A DNA stretch of 64,000 nucleotides from Muribaculaceae bacterium (GTDB taxonomy: Bacteria > Bacteroidota > Bacteroidia > Bacteroidales > Muribaculaceae): contig JAFSPZ010000018.1 in NCBI GenBank assembly GCA_017451225.1, forward strand, positions 40,550 to 104,549, in the 5' to 3' direction. Under the pieces are notes generated by a model. That model did not search any database. It saw only the letters and a list, made by a program, of their open reading frames with translations, and was not told the DNA's origin. A program made the translations under genes and the position numbers. Below, piece after piece: positions 16,478 through 25,180 of this stretch; position 1 is the first letter of the stretch; each line of letters opens with the position of its first letter.

Positions 16478-17349
16478 AAATAGGAATAATTCAACAACAC
16501 AACAGCAGCGAGATTGAACTCAATCGCATGCGACTGCTGGAGAAAATCGCAAAACTCGCAAAAGATGGTGCACAACTCATTGTTCTGCAAGAGCTGCACG
16601 ACTCATTATATTTTTGCCAAGAGGAGAATGTCGACAATTTCGACCTCGCAACAGAAATCCCCGGCAAAGTCACCGAAACCTATGCCAATGCTGCTCGTGA
16701 AAACAATGTGGTGATTGTAACTTCAATGTTTGAAAAACGTGCCAAAGGATTATACCACAACACCGCTGTAGTATTTGAGAAAGACGGGACAATCGCTGGC
16801 AAGTACCGCAAGATGCACATTCCCGACGACCCAGCCTATTATGAGAAATTCTATTTTACTCCTGGCGACTTGGGATTTGAGCCTATCGACACAAGCGTGG
16901 GACGACTGGGTGTCCTCGTGTGCTGGGACCAATGGTATCCTGAGGCTGCACGCTTAATGGCACTCAAAGGTGCCGACATGCTCATCTACCCCACTGCAAT
17001 AGGATTTGAGAGCAGTGACAATGAGAGTGAAAAGATGCGTCAGCTCAACGCTTGGATGACAGTTCAACTAGGACACGCCGTTGCCAATGGTATACCGGTA
17101 GTGACTGTGAACCGAGTGGGACACGAACCCGACCCAAGCGGACAGACTCGAGGTATAGAGTTCTGGGGCAGTAGCTTTATAGCCGGTCAGCAAGGCGAGG
17201 TACTTCACTGCACTTCAAGCAATGAGGAAGAAGAAACCATTATCGACGTCAACCTAGAGCGCACCGAGCGAGTGCGTCGCTGGTGGCCATTCCTGCGCGA
17301 CCGCCGCATAGACCATTTCAAAGGCCTAGACAAACGATATCTCGACTAA
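16474..17349 (+). CDS. aguB: N-carbamoylputrescine amidase
   Basis: A 291-residue nitrilase-superfamily enzyme that hydrolyses N-carbamoylputrescine to putrescine, carbon dioxide and ammonia. The Glu-Lys-Cys triad is visible in LQELHDSLYF (Glu), KYRKMHIPDDPAYYEKFYF (Lys) and GVLVCWDQWYPEAARLMAL (Cys). These segments match plant and bacterial AguB rather than biotinidase-like nitrilases. It overlaps aguA by 4 bases and ends before a perfect 16-bp hairpin shared with ettA. Substrate assignment rests on the pairing with aguA and on the YPEAARLMAL block. Confidence 0.95.
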   Translation: MKIGIIQQHNSSEIELNRMRLLEKIAKLAKDGAQLIVLQELHDSLYFCQEENVDNFDLATEIPGKVTETYANAARENNVVIVTSMFEKRAKGLYHNTAVVFEKDGTIAGKYRKMHIPDDPAYYEKFYFTPGDLGFEPIDTSVGRLGVLVCWDQWYPEAARLMALKGADMLIYPTAIGFESSDNESEKMRQLNAWMTVQLGHAVANGIPVVTVNRVGHEPDPSGQTRGIEFWGSSFIAGQQGEVLHCTSSNEEEETIIDVNLERTERVRRWWPFLRDRRIDHFKGLDKRYLD

Positions 17350-17382
17350 TAGATTTTTTTAATTCCCTAAATTTAATAGCTT

Positions 17383-17418
17383 GAAAAATGTGGCTCACTT
17401 TTGTGAGCCACATTTTTC
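17383..17418. terminator. Bidirectional terminator between aguB and ettA
   Basis: A perfect 16-bp stem: GAAAAATGTGGCTCAC (17383-17398), loop TTTT, GTGAGCCACATTTTTC (17403-17418). The A-tract and T-tract lie inside the stem, giving termination in both directions for the convergent genes. Confidence 0.93.
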
Positions 17419-17435
17419 ATACATTAGAAACAAAA

Positions 17436-19133
17436 TCAATCTGCGGTGAGTTTGCGATAGCGCACTCTTGTTGGCTCTTCCTTGCCCAAGCGTTTGAGCT
17501 TGTTTTCTTCATATTCACTATAAGATCCCTCAAAGAAGAATACATTGCTGTCGCCCTCAAAAGCAAGGATGTGAGTACAAATGCGGTCAAGGAACCAACG
17601 GTCATGACTAATGACCACTGCACAGCCGGCAAAGTCGTCAAGACCTTCCTCGAGAGCGCGCAAGGTGTTCACATCAATATCATTGGTAGGCTCATCAAGA
17701 AGCAACACATTGCCTTCTTCCTTGAGTGCCAATGCCAACTGCAGGCGGTTTCGCTCGCCACCGCTTAGCACACCACATTTCTTCTGCTGGTCCACTCCCG
17801 AGAAGTTGAAGCGCGACAGGTAGGCTCGTGCATTTACATCACGACCTCCCATTCGCAGCAGCTCTACTCCACCCGAAATCACCTCATAGACAGTCTTATC
17901 GGGGTCGATGCTCGTGTGTTGCTGGTCTACATAGACAGCTTTTACAGTTTCACCCACCTCAAATGTTCCACTATCGGGCTTCTCAAGGCCCATGATTAGA
18001 CGGAACAATGTTGTTTTTCCGGCACCATTAGGCCCTATAACCCCCACAATGCCATTGGGCGGAAGCATGAAGTTGAGGTCATCAAATAGCAGTTTATCGC
18101 CAAAGGCCTTTGCCACATGCTGAGCCTCAATCACTTTGTTTCCAAGACGAGGACCATTGGGAATAAATATCTCAAGTTTCTCCTCTTTTTCCTTAACTGT
18201 TTCGTTGAGCAATTTGTCATAGCTGTTAAGACGAGCCTTACCCTTAGCTTGTCGAGCCTTTGGAGCCATACGCACCCATTCTAGCTCACGCTGCAAAGTC
18301 TTGCGACGCTTGCTCTCGGTTTTCTCCTCTTGAGCCAAGCGCTGAGTTTTCTGTTCGAGCCAGCTGCTGTAGTTGCCACGCCAGGGTATACCCTCGCCAC
18401 GGTCAAGTTCAAGAATCCATCCTGCCACATGGTCAAGGAAATAGCGGTCATGAGTCACCGCTATCACAGTGCCCTCATATTGCTGCAAGTGCTGCTCAAG
18501 CCAGTCAATCGACTCGGCATCAAGGTGGTTGGTGGGCTCATCAAGAAGCAACACGTCAGGTTTCTGGAGCAGCAGTCGGCACAATGCCACTCGACGGCGC
18601 TCACCACCGCTCAAATGCTCGGTCGACTGATCACCCTCGGGACATCGAAGCGCATCCATCGCACGTTCCAAACGACTATCTAGGTTCCATGCATCGGTGG
18701 CATCTATAACGTCTTGCAACTCGGCCTGACGCGCAAAGAGTTCATTCATCTTGTTCTCATCTTCATAATATTCAGGAAGACCAAATTTCTTGTTAATCTC
18801 CTCATATTCCTTGAGAGCGTCAACAATGTGTTGAACCCCTTCCTGCACCACTTCTTTCACAGTCTTGTTTGGATCTAGTTGAGGATCTTGAGGCAGATAA
18901 CCCACACTGTAGCCAGGCGCAAACACCACCTCGCCCTGATACTGTTTCTCGATTCCTGCGATGATTTTCATCAAAGTGGACTTACCTGCACCGTTCAGAC
19001 CTATGATGCCAATTTTTGCACCATAGAAAAACGAGAGATAAATATTCTTCAGAATCTGTTTTTGGTTTTGTTGAATAGTCTTACTCACCCCCACCATTGA
19101 GAAAATGATTTTCTTGTCGTCAACTGTTGCCAT
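17436..19133 (-). CDS. ettA: Energy-dependent translational throttle protein EttA (ABC-F)
   Basis: A 565-residue soluble protein with two ABC ATPase domains and no membrane segment. Walker A motifs GLNGAGKST (near residue 45) and GPNGAGKTT (near 360), signature LSGGERRR and LSGGERNR, and Walker B LLLDEPTNHLD and LLLDEPTNDID are all present; the linker contains the EWVRMAPKARQAKGKARLNSYD segment typical of EttA. EttA binds the ribosomal E site and gates the first peptide bond according to the ATP/ADP ratio. The length matches E. coli EttA. It is last in a leftward set after the PhnP-like gene (43-base gap). Confidence 0.95.
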   Translation of the reverse strand: MATVDDKKIIFSMVGVSKTIQQNQKQILKNIYLSFFYGAKIGIIGLNGAGKSTLMKIIAGIEKQYQGEVVFAPGYSVGYLPQDPQLDPNKTVKEVVQEGVQHIVDALKEYEEINKKFGLPEYYEDENKMNELFARQAELQDVIDATDAWNLDSRLERAMDALRCPEGDQSTEHLSGGERRRVALCRLLLQKPDVLLLDEPTNHLDAESIDWLEQHLQQYEGTVIAVTHDRYFLDHVAGWILELDRGEGIPWRGNYSSWLEQKTQRLAQEEKTESKRRKTLQRELEWVRMAPKARQAKGKARLNSYDKLLNETVKEKEEKLEIFIPNGPRLGNKVIEAQHVAKAFGDKLLFDDLNFMLPPNGIVGVIGPNGAGKTTLFRLIMGLEKPDSGTFEVGETVKAVYVDQQHTSIDPDKTVYEVISGGVELLRMGGRDVNARAYLSRFNFSGVDQQKKCGVLSGGERNRLQLALALKEEGNVLLLDEPTNDIDVNTLRALEEGLDDFAGCAVVISHDRWFLDRICTHILAFEGDSNVFFFEGSYSEYEENKLKRLGKEEPTRVRYRKLTAD

Positions 19134-19176
19134 AAATATCTAAGTATTAATCGTTTATTTTTAAGTATTATGCTGG

Positions 19177-19953
19177 TTACAACGCCCCATCCAACTCTAT
19201 TTTCATGCCATCATAGGCCAATTCCACGCCTTTAGGAAGAAGTTTTGAGGTTTCAGCATGAAGTCCAATGCCATGACTCATGTGGATGAGAATAGTCCTT
19301 CCTGGCTTTATCTGTTCTATTATTTCAAGGGCTTGAGAAAGTGAGATGTGTGACAAGTGCTCTTCAATGCGCAGCGCGTTCAAAACAAGCAGTGGAATGC
19401 CATGCAAACGCTCAATCTGGTCATGTGCGATAGTCTTGCAATCAGTGATATAAGCCATTGGACCAATTTTGAAACCCAGAATTGGCAAGCGGTAATGCAG
19501 CACGGGGATGGGCTCAACATTGATTCCAGCACAATCAAATGAATCTTTATCGTTTATCTCGACCAAATTGAAATGCGGCACACCGGGATAGGGATGCTCG
19601 GCAAAGCAATATGCAAGCCGCTCATGCAAAGCTTGAATTACATCTTGACGAGCAAATATCGGAAAATTGCTGTGGCCGCGAAGCTCTTCAAGTCCACCTA
19701 TGTGATCGTAATGGATGTGAGTTATGAGTAATGCGTCAAGATGGGAATCTCCCGTCGAGAGAATCTGCTCACGGAAATCAGGACCACAATCTATCAAGAT
19801 GCGCTTGCTTTTCCACTCCACCAAAGCCGACTGCCGCAACCTGTGGTCATGAGGGTCGGCCGAACGGCACACTTCACACTGACACCCTATTTGTGGCACA
19901 CCAGTGCTGGTGCCGCTTCCCAGTATAGTTAGTTTTAGTTTCTCGTCAGCCAT
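19177..19953 (-). CDS. MBL-fold metallohydrolase, PhnP-like
   Basis: A 258-residue metallo-beta-lactamase-fold hydrolase. It opens with LTILGSGTSTGVPQIGCQCEVC, combining the family GSG(T/S)STG loop with a cysteine pair of the PhnP-type structural zinc site; THIHYDHIGG is the HxHxDH metal motif, and YITDCKTI and ILIHMSHGIG supply further ligands. PhnP hydrolyses phosphoribosyl cyclic phosphate; broader homologs are cyclic phosphodiesterases or tRNase Z relatives. No phosphonate (phn) genes are near, so a general cyclic-nucleotide or cyclic-phosphate phosphodiesterase is more likely. Start overlaps the upstream stop (TAATG). Confidence 0.85.
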   Translation of the reverse strand: MADEKLKLTILGSGTSTGVPQIGCQCEVCRSADPHDHRLRQSALVEWKSKRILIDCGPDFREQILSTGDSHLDALLITHIHYDHIGGLEELRGHSNFPIFARQDVIQALHERLAYCFAEHPYPGVPHFNLVEINDKDSFDCAGINVEPIPVLHYRLPILGFKIGPMAYITDCKTIAHDQIERLHGIPLLVLNALRIEEHLSHISLSQALEIIEQIKPGRTILIHMSHGIGLHAETSKLLPKGVELAYDGMKIELDGAL

Positions 19954-20891
19954 TATCTGTATTCTTTAAGCAAGCCATCAACAAAAAACAAAGTTTTTCC
20001 GCCATCATAATACCAGTATTCTCGCAATCCCGATTGGTCGGGAAGTTGTTGCACACTAACCGGATTGCCCAAAGCTAAGCGGCATTCTTCTTTAGTCATT
20101 CCCTCAGCAACCTTGCAAGCGACAATGCTTGACCATGTCGATGAACTTATGTGAGGATATTGCTTGCGAACATCGGACATCGAGAACTGTGAGTCAAAGT
20201 CGCGTCCTGCCCCAGTTGTGCCAGGAATCTTCATCCACAACAACGCCTCATTGCCATTGTCGGCCCGGAACTCCACCCTGAGTGGATGCAACTTGTTTCC
20301 AGGCTTTACAGCAAGTATCTCAACAGGCACATAATGTGGACAGCCCGAGAGCTCATTTCCTGCCAAGTCATACCATGCGGGAGTTTTGACATAGACTGTC
20401 TTGCCCACCAGCTGCTGCGACACCGATTTTAGCATGTCGTCATCTACCATAAAAGGAATGGAAAAAGCCGAACGGCTCACATCCTCAATTGGCTTGCCAG
20501 TGGCATACCTTAGCACGTGCGAGCCATAGCGAAGCAGGATATCTACAACCTCGGTATTATCAATGTGCCGACGAATCTCATAGCCGGCATAGGTGAGCAT
20601 CTCTCCCTCAAGGTCGAGAGAATCAATATCAAAATCGAACGATGGTGTGAAAAGATAGCGTACTTGATTATCCAAAACCCAAAAGCCCTTGCCTTCTCGC
20701 CATGAAGGCAACGAGTCGACATAGGTTCTTATGCTATGTTCATGATTGTTGTAAAACTGCTCAACAGCTCGCTTCACATCTTTTTCAGTAATCTTCTGAG
20801 TGCTTTCAACTCCAGTAAAACAAGAAGTATAGAGCAACGACACAACCACAAGCAGCAATAGCCTTATTATGTTATTCACAAGATTGATCAT
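19953..20891 (-). CDS. Lipoprotein of unknown function with SmpA-like C-terminus
   Basis: 312 residues from the ATG at 20891. A frame extends 13 codons upstream but would begin before the promoter -7 element. The N-terminus MINLVNNIIRLLLLVVVSLLYTSC is a lipoprotein signal with lipobox cysteine 24. The body is unrecognised; the last 50 residues (MTKEECRLALGNP, then EYWYYDGGKTLFFVDG) resemble the small SmpA/OmlA/BamE fold, which often packs on outer-membrane assembly factors. Its stop codon overlaps the start of the PhnP-like gene (TAATG), so the two are coupled. Envelope function is an inference from the signal and the C-terminal resemblance only. Confidence 0.72.
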   Translation of the reverse strand: MINLVNNIIRLLLLVVVSLLYTSCFTGVESTQKITEKDVKRAVEQFYNNHEHSIRTYVDSLPSWREGKGFWVLDNQVRYLFTPSFDFDIDSLDLEGEMLTYAGYEIRRHIDNTEVVDILLRYGSHVLRYATGKPIEDVSRSAFSIPFMVDDDMLKSVSQQLVGKTVYVKTPAWYDLAGNELSGCPHYVPVEILAVKPGNKLHPLRVEFRADNGNEALLWMKIPGTTGAGRDFDSQFSMSDVRKQYPHISSSTWSSIVACKVAEGMTKEECRLALGNPVSVQQLPDQSGLREYWYYDGGKTLFFVDGLLKEYR

Positions 20892-20900
20892 TTTCAACCA

Positions 20901-20908
20901 CAAAGTTA
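20901..20908 (-). promoter_or_regulatory. -7 element of the lipoprotein gene
   Basis: Minus-strand TAACTTTG, ending 9 bases before the lipoprotein ATG at 20891; predicted transcription start about 3 bases before the ATG. No clear -33 TTTG at normal spacing. It rules out the longer upstream start. Confidence 0.55.
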
Positions 20909-21034
20909 ATCTTTTGTCATCAAATCTCACAGTTAATAGCCATTATTTTGAGGTTTTTTATTACTAATCTTAGTTTTTGGTTCTTTTTTCAAAAAAAACC
21001 TCAATACCAATGTCGTTTATTGAAATAAATTGCG

Positions 21035-21042
21035 TAACTTTG
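21035..21042 (+). promoter_or_regulatory. -7 element of the nucleoside phosphorylase gene
   Basis: TAACTTTG, predicted start near 21049 and leader of about 43 bases. The -33 region is not a good match. Confidence 0.5.
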
Positions 21043-21091
21043 CTTTTTAATAGTTTCAAGTGGAAATTTTTAATCAAAACCTCTCAGATAT

Positions 21092-21976
21092 ATGAAAAAG
21101 AAATTTATCCCCGACTCAGAGATGATCATCAACGATGATGGTTCCATCTTCCACATCCATCTCAAACCCGAGCAGCTCGCCGACAACATTATCATCTGCG
21201 GCGACCCCAGCCGTGTGAACATGATTGCGTCCTACTTCGACACCAAAGATTTTGAAGTATCGAGCCGTGAGTTCCACACTATTGGCGGAACCTATAATGG
21301 CAAGCCCATCATGGCTTTATCGCACGGCATTGGCGGCGACAACATCGATATCGTGGTTACCGAACTCGACGCTCTTGCCAACGTTGACTTCGCCACCCGC
21401 ACTGTTAAGGAGGAACACCGCACTTTGAACATCGTGCGCATTGGCACTAGCGGTGGCCTACAGCCCTACGTTCCCGTTGGCACTCCTGTGATTGCCGCCA
21501 AAGCTCTAGGATTTGACGGCGTGATGAACTACTATGCAGGCCGCAACGAGGCTTGCGACCTGGAGTTTGAGCGCCAGTTCTGTGAGTTTGTGAAATGGAA
21601 CCCATTATTCTGCAAGCCCTACATCGTTGAAGCCGACCCAACACTAGTTGAGAAGATTGGCCGTGACGATATGGTACGCGGCTACACCATCTCGGCAGTC
21701 GGATTCTACGGTCCACAGGGGCGTGAGGTACGCCTGCCGCTAGCAGAGCCTGAGCTCAACAAGCGCATCGAGGCATTTGAGTACGACGGTGGCCACATTA
21801 CCAACTATGAGATGGAAGGTGCAGCCCTGCAAGGCCTCGCCAAACTTATGGGACACCGCGCCATCACCATCTGCTCTATCATCGCCAACCGCGTGGCAAC
21901 AGTTGCTAACCCCAACTACAAGACTGCTGTCAACGACCTGGTGAAGACCGTAATTGAGCGACTTATGGCAGACTAA
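21092..21976 (+). CDS. Nucleoside phosphorylase (uridine phosphorylase-like)
   Basis: A 294-residue enzyme of the PNP/UDP phosphorylase superfamily I. Diagnostic stretches: IICGDPSRVNMIASYF (phosphate loop GDP.R), LSHGIGGDNIDIVVTEL, VRIGTSGGLQPYVPVGTPVI and the C-terminal NYEMEGAALQGLAKLMGH, where the EMEGA motif binds the nucleoside ribose. The family catalyses reversible phosphorolysis of nucleosides for salvage; the order and spacing look closest to uridine phosphorylase, although it is longer than the 253-residue E. coli enzyme. It has its own promoter and terminator and stands alone. Confidence 0.88.
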   Translation: MKKKFIPDSEMIINDDGSIFHIHLKPEQLADNIIICGDPSRVNMIASYFDTKDFEVSSREFHTIGGTYNGKPIMALSHGIGGDNIDIVVTELDALANVDFATRTVKEEHRTLNIVRIGTSGGLQPYVPVGTPVIAAKALGFDGVMNYYAGRNEACDLEFERQFCEFVKWNPLFCKPYIVEADPTLVEKIGRDDMVRGYTISAVGFYGPQGREVRLPLAEPELNKRIEAFEYDGGHITNYEMEGAALQGLAKLMGHRAITICSIIANRVATVANPNYKTAVNDLVKTVIERLMAD

Positions 21977-21993
21977 ACTCATTCTACTTCATA

Positions 21994-22034
21994 TAAACTG
22001 AAAGCACTCCAAAAAATGGAGTGCTTTCAGTTTA
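21994..22034. terminator. Bidirectional terminator after the nucleoside phosphorylase
   Basis: Perfect 17-bp stem TAAACTGAAAGCACTCC (21994-22010), loop AAAAAAT, GGAGTGCTTTCAGTTTA (22018-22034). It separates convergent genes. Confidence 0.88.
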
Positions 22035-22049
22035 TGCTTTACACCTTGA

Positions 22050-24551
22050 TTAATTTCCTAGCAGGAGATTGTAGATAATGGTGATATCTACCGAAGTGAT
22101 GATGCCATCGCCATCTTGATCACCGTTGACAATAGCACTACTGTCACCATTGAGCAGATAGTTATAGAGGGCTGTAACATCTACACTTGTCACCAAACCA
22201 TCGCCGTTCACGTCGCCAGGGAAGGCTCCATCTTGAACGATGTTGAAGAACAGCTGCCACGGCAGTGTATTCTTGTACTTAGCAAGCGTTCCGGCAGGAA
22301 CTGTAAGCTTGCATGCTTCCTTGTCCACTCCATCAAAGATACCGCTGCCGTAGGTGAGGTACTGTGGGTTCATCATCTTGGGATAGATGTCTCTTAAGCC
22401 TGAGCAGTTGGCAAATGCACATTTGCCTATATCTGTCACCGTGCTTGGAACTGTCAACGACGTAAGTCTGCTCAGACCATAACACAGGTAATCTGAAATC
22501 CTTTGGACACCACTTGCAAAATTAAAATAATTGATATTTAGCCCGGCAAATGGAGCGGTACTCGAAGTGAAGTTGTTCAATATCGATTCTGGATTCCAGT
22601 TAACAGTCCTCAAGCCAGTGCAGTCGGTAAAGGCATAGGCGCCTATCGAGGTCACCGAGCTGGGAATGGTGATGCTTGATAACAAATGAACATTCTTAAG
22701 CAAGTAAGCAGGAATATGTTGCACTTTATTGCCAAAAGTGAAGCTGTTTATCTGGACGACTTTACCCGAGCTCGCATAGAAAAGCCCCGAAGATGAGAAA
22801 TCAGCACAATTAATGGCATTCCAGTTCACCGAGGTTAAACCATTGTAATTTAAAGCTTGGGAGCCAATCGCCGTGACTCCTTCACCTATAGTTAAGTGCT
22901 TGAGGTCATAACATAATGTGAAAGCAGATTCTTCAATGGTTTTCACTCCTGGGTATTCAATATAGAAACTTGTAATACCAGTATTAGCATAGGCCCAGTC
23001 GGCTATACAAGTACAGTAATAGTTTTTCCCACCCCTTGTGACTGAGCAGTTGCTACTATTGAGTGTCACGCTTGTCGTGCCCGTGGCGCTACCTATGAGA
23101 GACATTTCTCCATCAGCGCTCGACAAGAATCCTTTAGTAATCACATAGTAATTGTTACCAATTTGGACATCGCTGCATGCCAACGGGTCAACTCCTTGTA
23201 TGGTACCATAACTCGTCAGCTGCGAGTAGTTTTGTAGCATATAATACCAATTGGTCGTGGAGGTATAGAATTTTATTCCCATGGAAATGTTGCTGAACGA
23301 ATTGGACGCGATTGATGTCGCATCAGGATTTACTGTTGCCCAGCAAACCGTGAGGTAATTGGATGTTGAGCCAGCCCCGTTAAAGGCCAGGGCCCCCAAG
23401 CTCCTTAGTGAACTGGGCAGGTAAACTTTGGTAAGACTGATCATGCCGCTCATGGCGTTCTTCTCTATACCCACAACACCAAAACGGTATCGAACAGTAC
23501 TCACATTGATCAAACCGGCAAGTGATGTGCTATTGACCCAGACGGGACGCTCCGAGCCATTAATAGTGACAAATCCTGGCACATCGACCGAGCTAGGGCT
23601 TTTTCTTCTGAAGATATCGGTATAAGTCATTAGCGCGGCGACGGTGTAGCCATTGTAAGATGCTGTGCCATAAATGAAGTCACCTATGGCGTAATAGCCC
23701 GATTTAATCTGCTCATCACTGACTATAATATCTTTATCATATAACGAGGTACTTGAGTTGGCCAATTGGTGCGACGAAGAATTAAAATAGGTACCCGAGG
23801 GGTATTTGAACTGCACACTACTTGTGTTAGACCATTGCAACACATTGTCAACTGGTAGCTTGCTTGTGCTGCCTGTCCTGAACAAGGTTACTCTTGTCTG
23901 GTAGTTGTAATATTTGTCTGAACCACTGTAACCACTTGGGCTGACTGTCACTTTATTAAAATAGGTGATGCGCGATTGACCGGTATTGATAGAAAAACTT
24001 GACCCTCCGTCATCATACCCTCCAATCTGGCAATCCTTCGTGCTCAATGTCAGGTTGCTCGAGTAATAGGAGTCACCACTTATTGTGGTGCCATTGGTTG
24101 ACGCCAGCTGTACCTTGCCCTCTCCTTGCAGATAGACATTACATAACAGCACCTGCAGTGCATTATAGCCTGTACCATTACTCAAAATATAAGAAGAACC
24201 ATTCTGTACAATAATGCTGGTTTTAGACTGCGAAATCACAATGGCTGGGCCGTTTTGGGAACGTATAGTGTTACTGCCCTCCAAATAAAGCTGGAAGTCG
24301 TCGTCGGCACGGTTACTGCTTGCCACCACTTTAATCCCAGCATCACCACTGCCTGTGCGATTAATCGAGACATTTTTTACTAACAGATAATTCTGGCTGG
24401 GGAAATAAGTCACCATGCCGCTGCCAATGCTGAACGAGAGTTTGGAACTTGTGATCTTGGTGCCATTAACCTCGATACCATAATCGGTAGCCGCATGGAG
24501 CGTGCCAAATGTAGCAATAATAAACAATAAGAGTAGCAGTTTCTTTTTCAT
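22050..24551 (-). CDS. Secreted BspA-like leucine-rich-repeat protein with C-terminal dockerin
   Basis: 833 residues. Signal peptide at 1-20 (MKKKLLLLLFIIATFGTLHA). Residues about 25-270 are beta-rich and Ser/Thr/Asn-rich, resembling a right-handed beta-helix or adhesin stalk. From about 330 there are LRR_5-type repeats of the TpLRR/BspA kind, such as SSVTSIGAYAFTDCTGL and STVTDIGKCAFANCSGL, broken by a non-repeat segment. The last 55 residues contain two EF-hand-like loops, DVNGDGLVTSVD and DQDGDGIITSVD, each followed by a helix: a type I dockerin. BspA-like proteins act in host or mucin adhesion. A dockerin implies docking to a cohesin, none of which is in the window. No T9SS-type tail is present. 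Confidence 0.88.
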   Translation of the reverse strand: MKKKLLLLLFIIATFGTLHAATDYGIEVNGTKITSSKLSFSIGSGMVTYFPSQNYLLVKNVSINRTGSGDAGIKVVASSNRADDDFQLYLEGSNTIRSQNGPAIVISQSKTSIIVQNGSSYILSNGTGYNALQVLLCNVYLQGEGKVQLASTNGTTISGDSYYSSNLTLSTKDCQIGGYDDGGSSFSINTGQSRITYFNKVTVSPSGYSGSDKYYNYQTRVTLFRTGSTSKLPVDNVLQWSNTSSVQFKYPSGTYFNSSSHQLANSSTSLYDKDIIVSDEQIKSGYYAIGDFIYGTASYNGYTVAALMTYTDIFRRKSPSSVDVPGFVTINGSERPVWVNSTSLAGLINVSTVRYRFGVVGIEKNAMSGMISLTKVYLPSSLRSLGALAFNGAGSTSNYLTVCWATVNPDATSIASNSFSNISMGIKFYTSTTNWYYMLQNYSQLTSYGTIQGVDPLACSDVQIGNNYYVITKGFLSSADGEMSLIGSATGTTSVTLNSSNCSVTRGGKNYYCTCIADWAYANTGITSFYIEYPGVKTIEESAFTLCYDLKHLTIGEGVTAIGSQALNYNGLTSVNWNAINCADFSSSGLFYASSGKVVQINSFTFGNKVQHIPAYLLKNVHLLSSITIPSSVTSIGAYAFTDCTGLRTVNWNPESILNNFTSSTAPFAGLNINYFNFASGVQRISDYLCYGLSRLTSLTVPSTVTDIGKCAFANCSGLRDIYPKMMNPQYLTYGSGIFDGVDKEACKLTVPAGTLAKYKNTLPWQLFFNIVQDGAFPGDVNGDGLVTSVDVTALYNYLLNGDSSAIVNGDQDGDGIITSVDITIIYNLLLGN

Positions 24552-24666
24552 ATTTGTCTATATTTTAGGTCGTTAATTAATCACAAACAATTATCCAACA
24601 GGAGATTGCAGGCGCAACACATCTTCAATAGCAAGCAAAAACCTTATTTCTTGGATTGAATTGTTG

Positions 24667-24699
24667 CAAATTTACCAAAAAAATTTAATAATATGCAAA
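24667..24699 (-). promoter_or_regulatory. Promoter of the LRR-dockerin gene
   Basis: Minus strand: TTTG (24696-24699), 21 bases, TAAATTTG (24667-24674). Predicted start near 24660, leader of about 109 bases to the ATG at 24551. A second -7-like octamer, TATCTTTG (24696-24703), overlaps the -33. Confidence 0.65.
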
Positions 24700-24753
24700 G
24701 ATACTTGCACATAATATAATAAATATAAATCATTTTTGCCACCGGGAAATAAA

Positions 24754-24788
24754 AAAATCGGGATGCGATTGAAACGCGTCCCGATTTT
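24754..24788 (-). terminator. Terminator of the 53-residue small gene
   Basis: AAAATCGGGA (24754-24763) pairs with TCCCGATTTT (24779-24788), with a further GCG/CGC pairing inside. Read on the minus strand the stem is followed by TTTTTTTATTT, so it ends the leftward small transcript before the LRR promoter. Confidence 0.82.
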
Positions 24789-24864
24789 CATGTTCTCACC
24801 AGCTATTCTGTTCTGGTGTAATCTTGATGGAGATTGTTTTTTAGGTGATTGTTATCACCTCATT

Positions 24865-25026
24865 TTAATTTGCGATAAAGCCTTCAAGTCCTGGCTGGTC
24901 ACTTCCAGTGGGCATATAGACCCTTGCAAATTGCTTGAGAAAATTGATAGTAGACAGTCTTGGTCCTACCTCAACTTGTTCCTCGTGTGTGTCAAATTTT
25001 AATTCTTCGGTGTAGTTTTCTTGCAT
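24865..25026 (-). CDS. Small conserved-looking protein, 53 residues
   Basis: A short gene of 53 codons plus stop. The protein starts MQENYTEELKFDTHEEQVEV, then GPRLSTINFLKQFARVYMP and ends GLEGFIAN. It is a soluble mini-protein with a predicted amphipathic helix (STINFLKQFARVY) and no signal peptide. Reasons to accept it: a purine-rich AAAGG 9-13 bases before the ATG on the minus strand, an intrinsic terminator downstream at 24754-24788, and position in an otherwise unexplained 629-base gap. I believe similar short proteins with an FLKQFARVY core exist in other Bacteroidales, but this is recollection without a search. Function unknown. No convincing -7 element was found upstream. Confidence 0.62.
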   Translation of the reverse strand: MQENYTEELKFDTHEEQVEVGPRLSTINFLKQFARVYMPTGSDQPGLEGFIAN

Positions 25027-25180
25027 AGGCAGCCTTTCTTAAAAAAGTTTGTACACCTATTTAACGCACTTAACCACCTATTATTATTTAAAATAGATAT
25101 ATTTTTTCAAAAAAGTTATTAACAAGGCAAATAATCGTTCTGAATTCACAACTCAGAGGAAATATTATGGAAGCATATTA

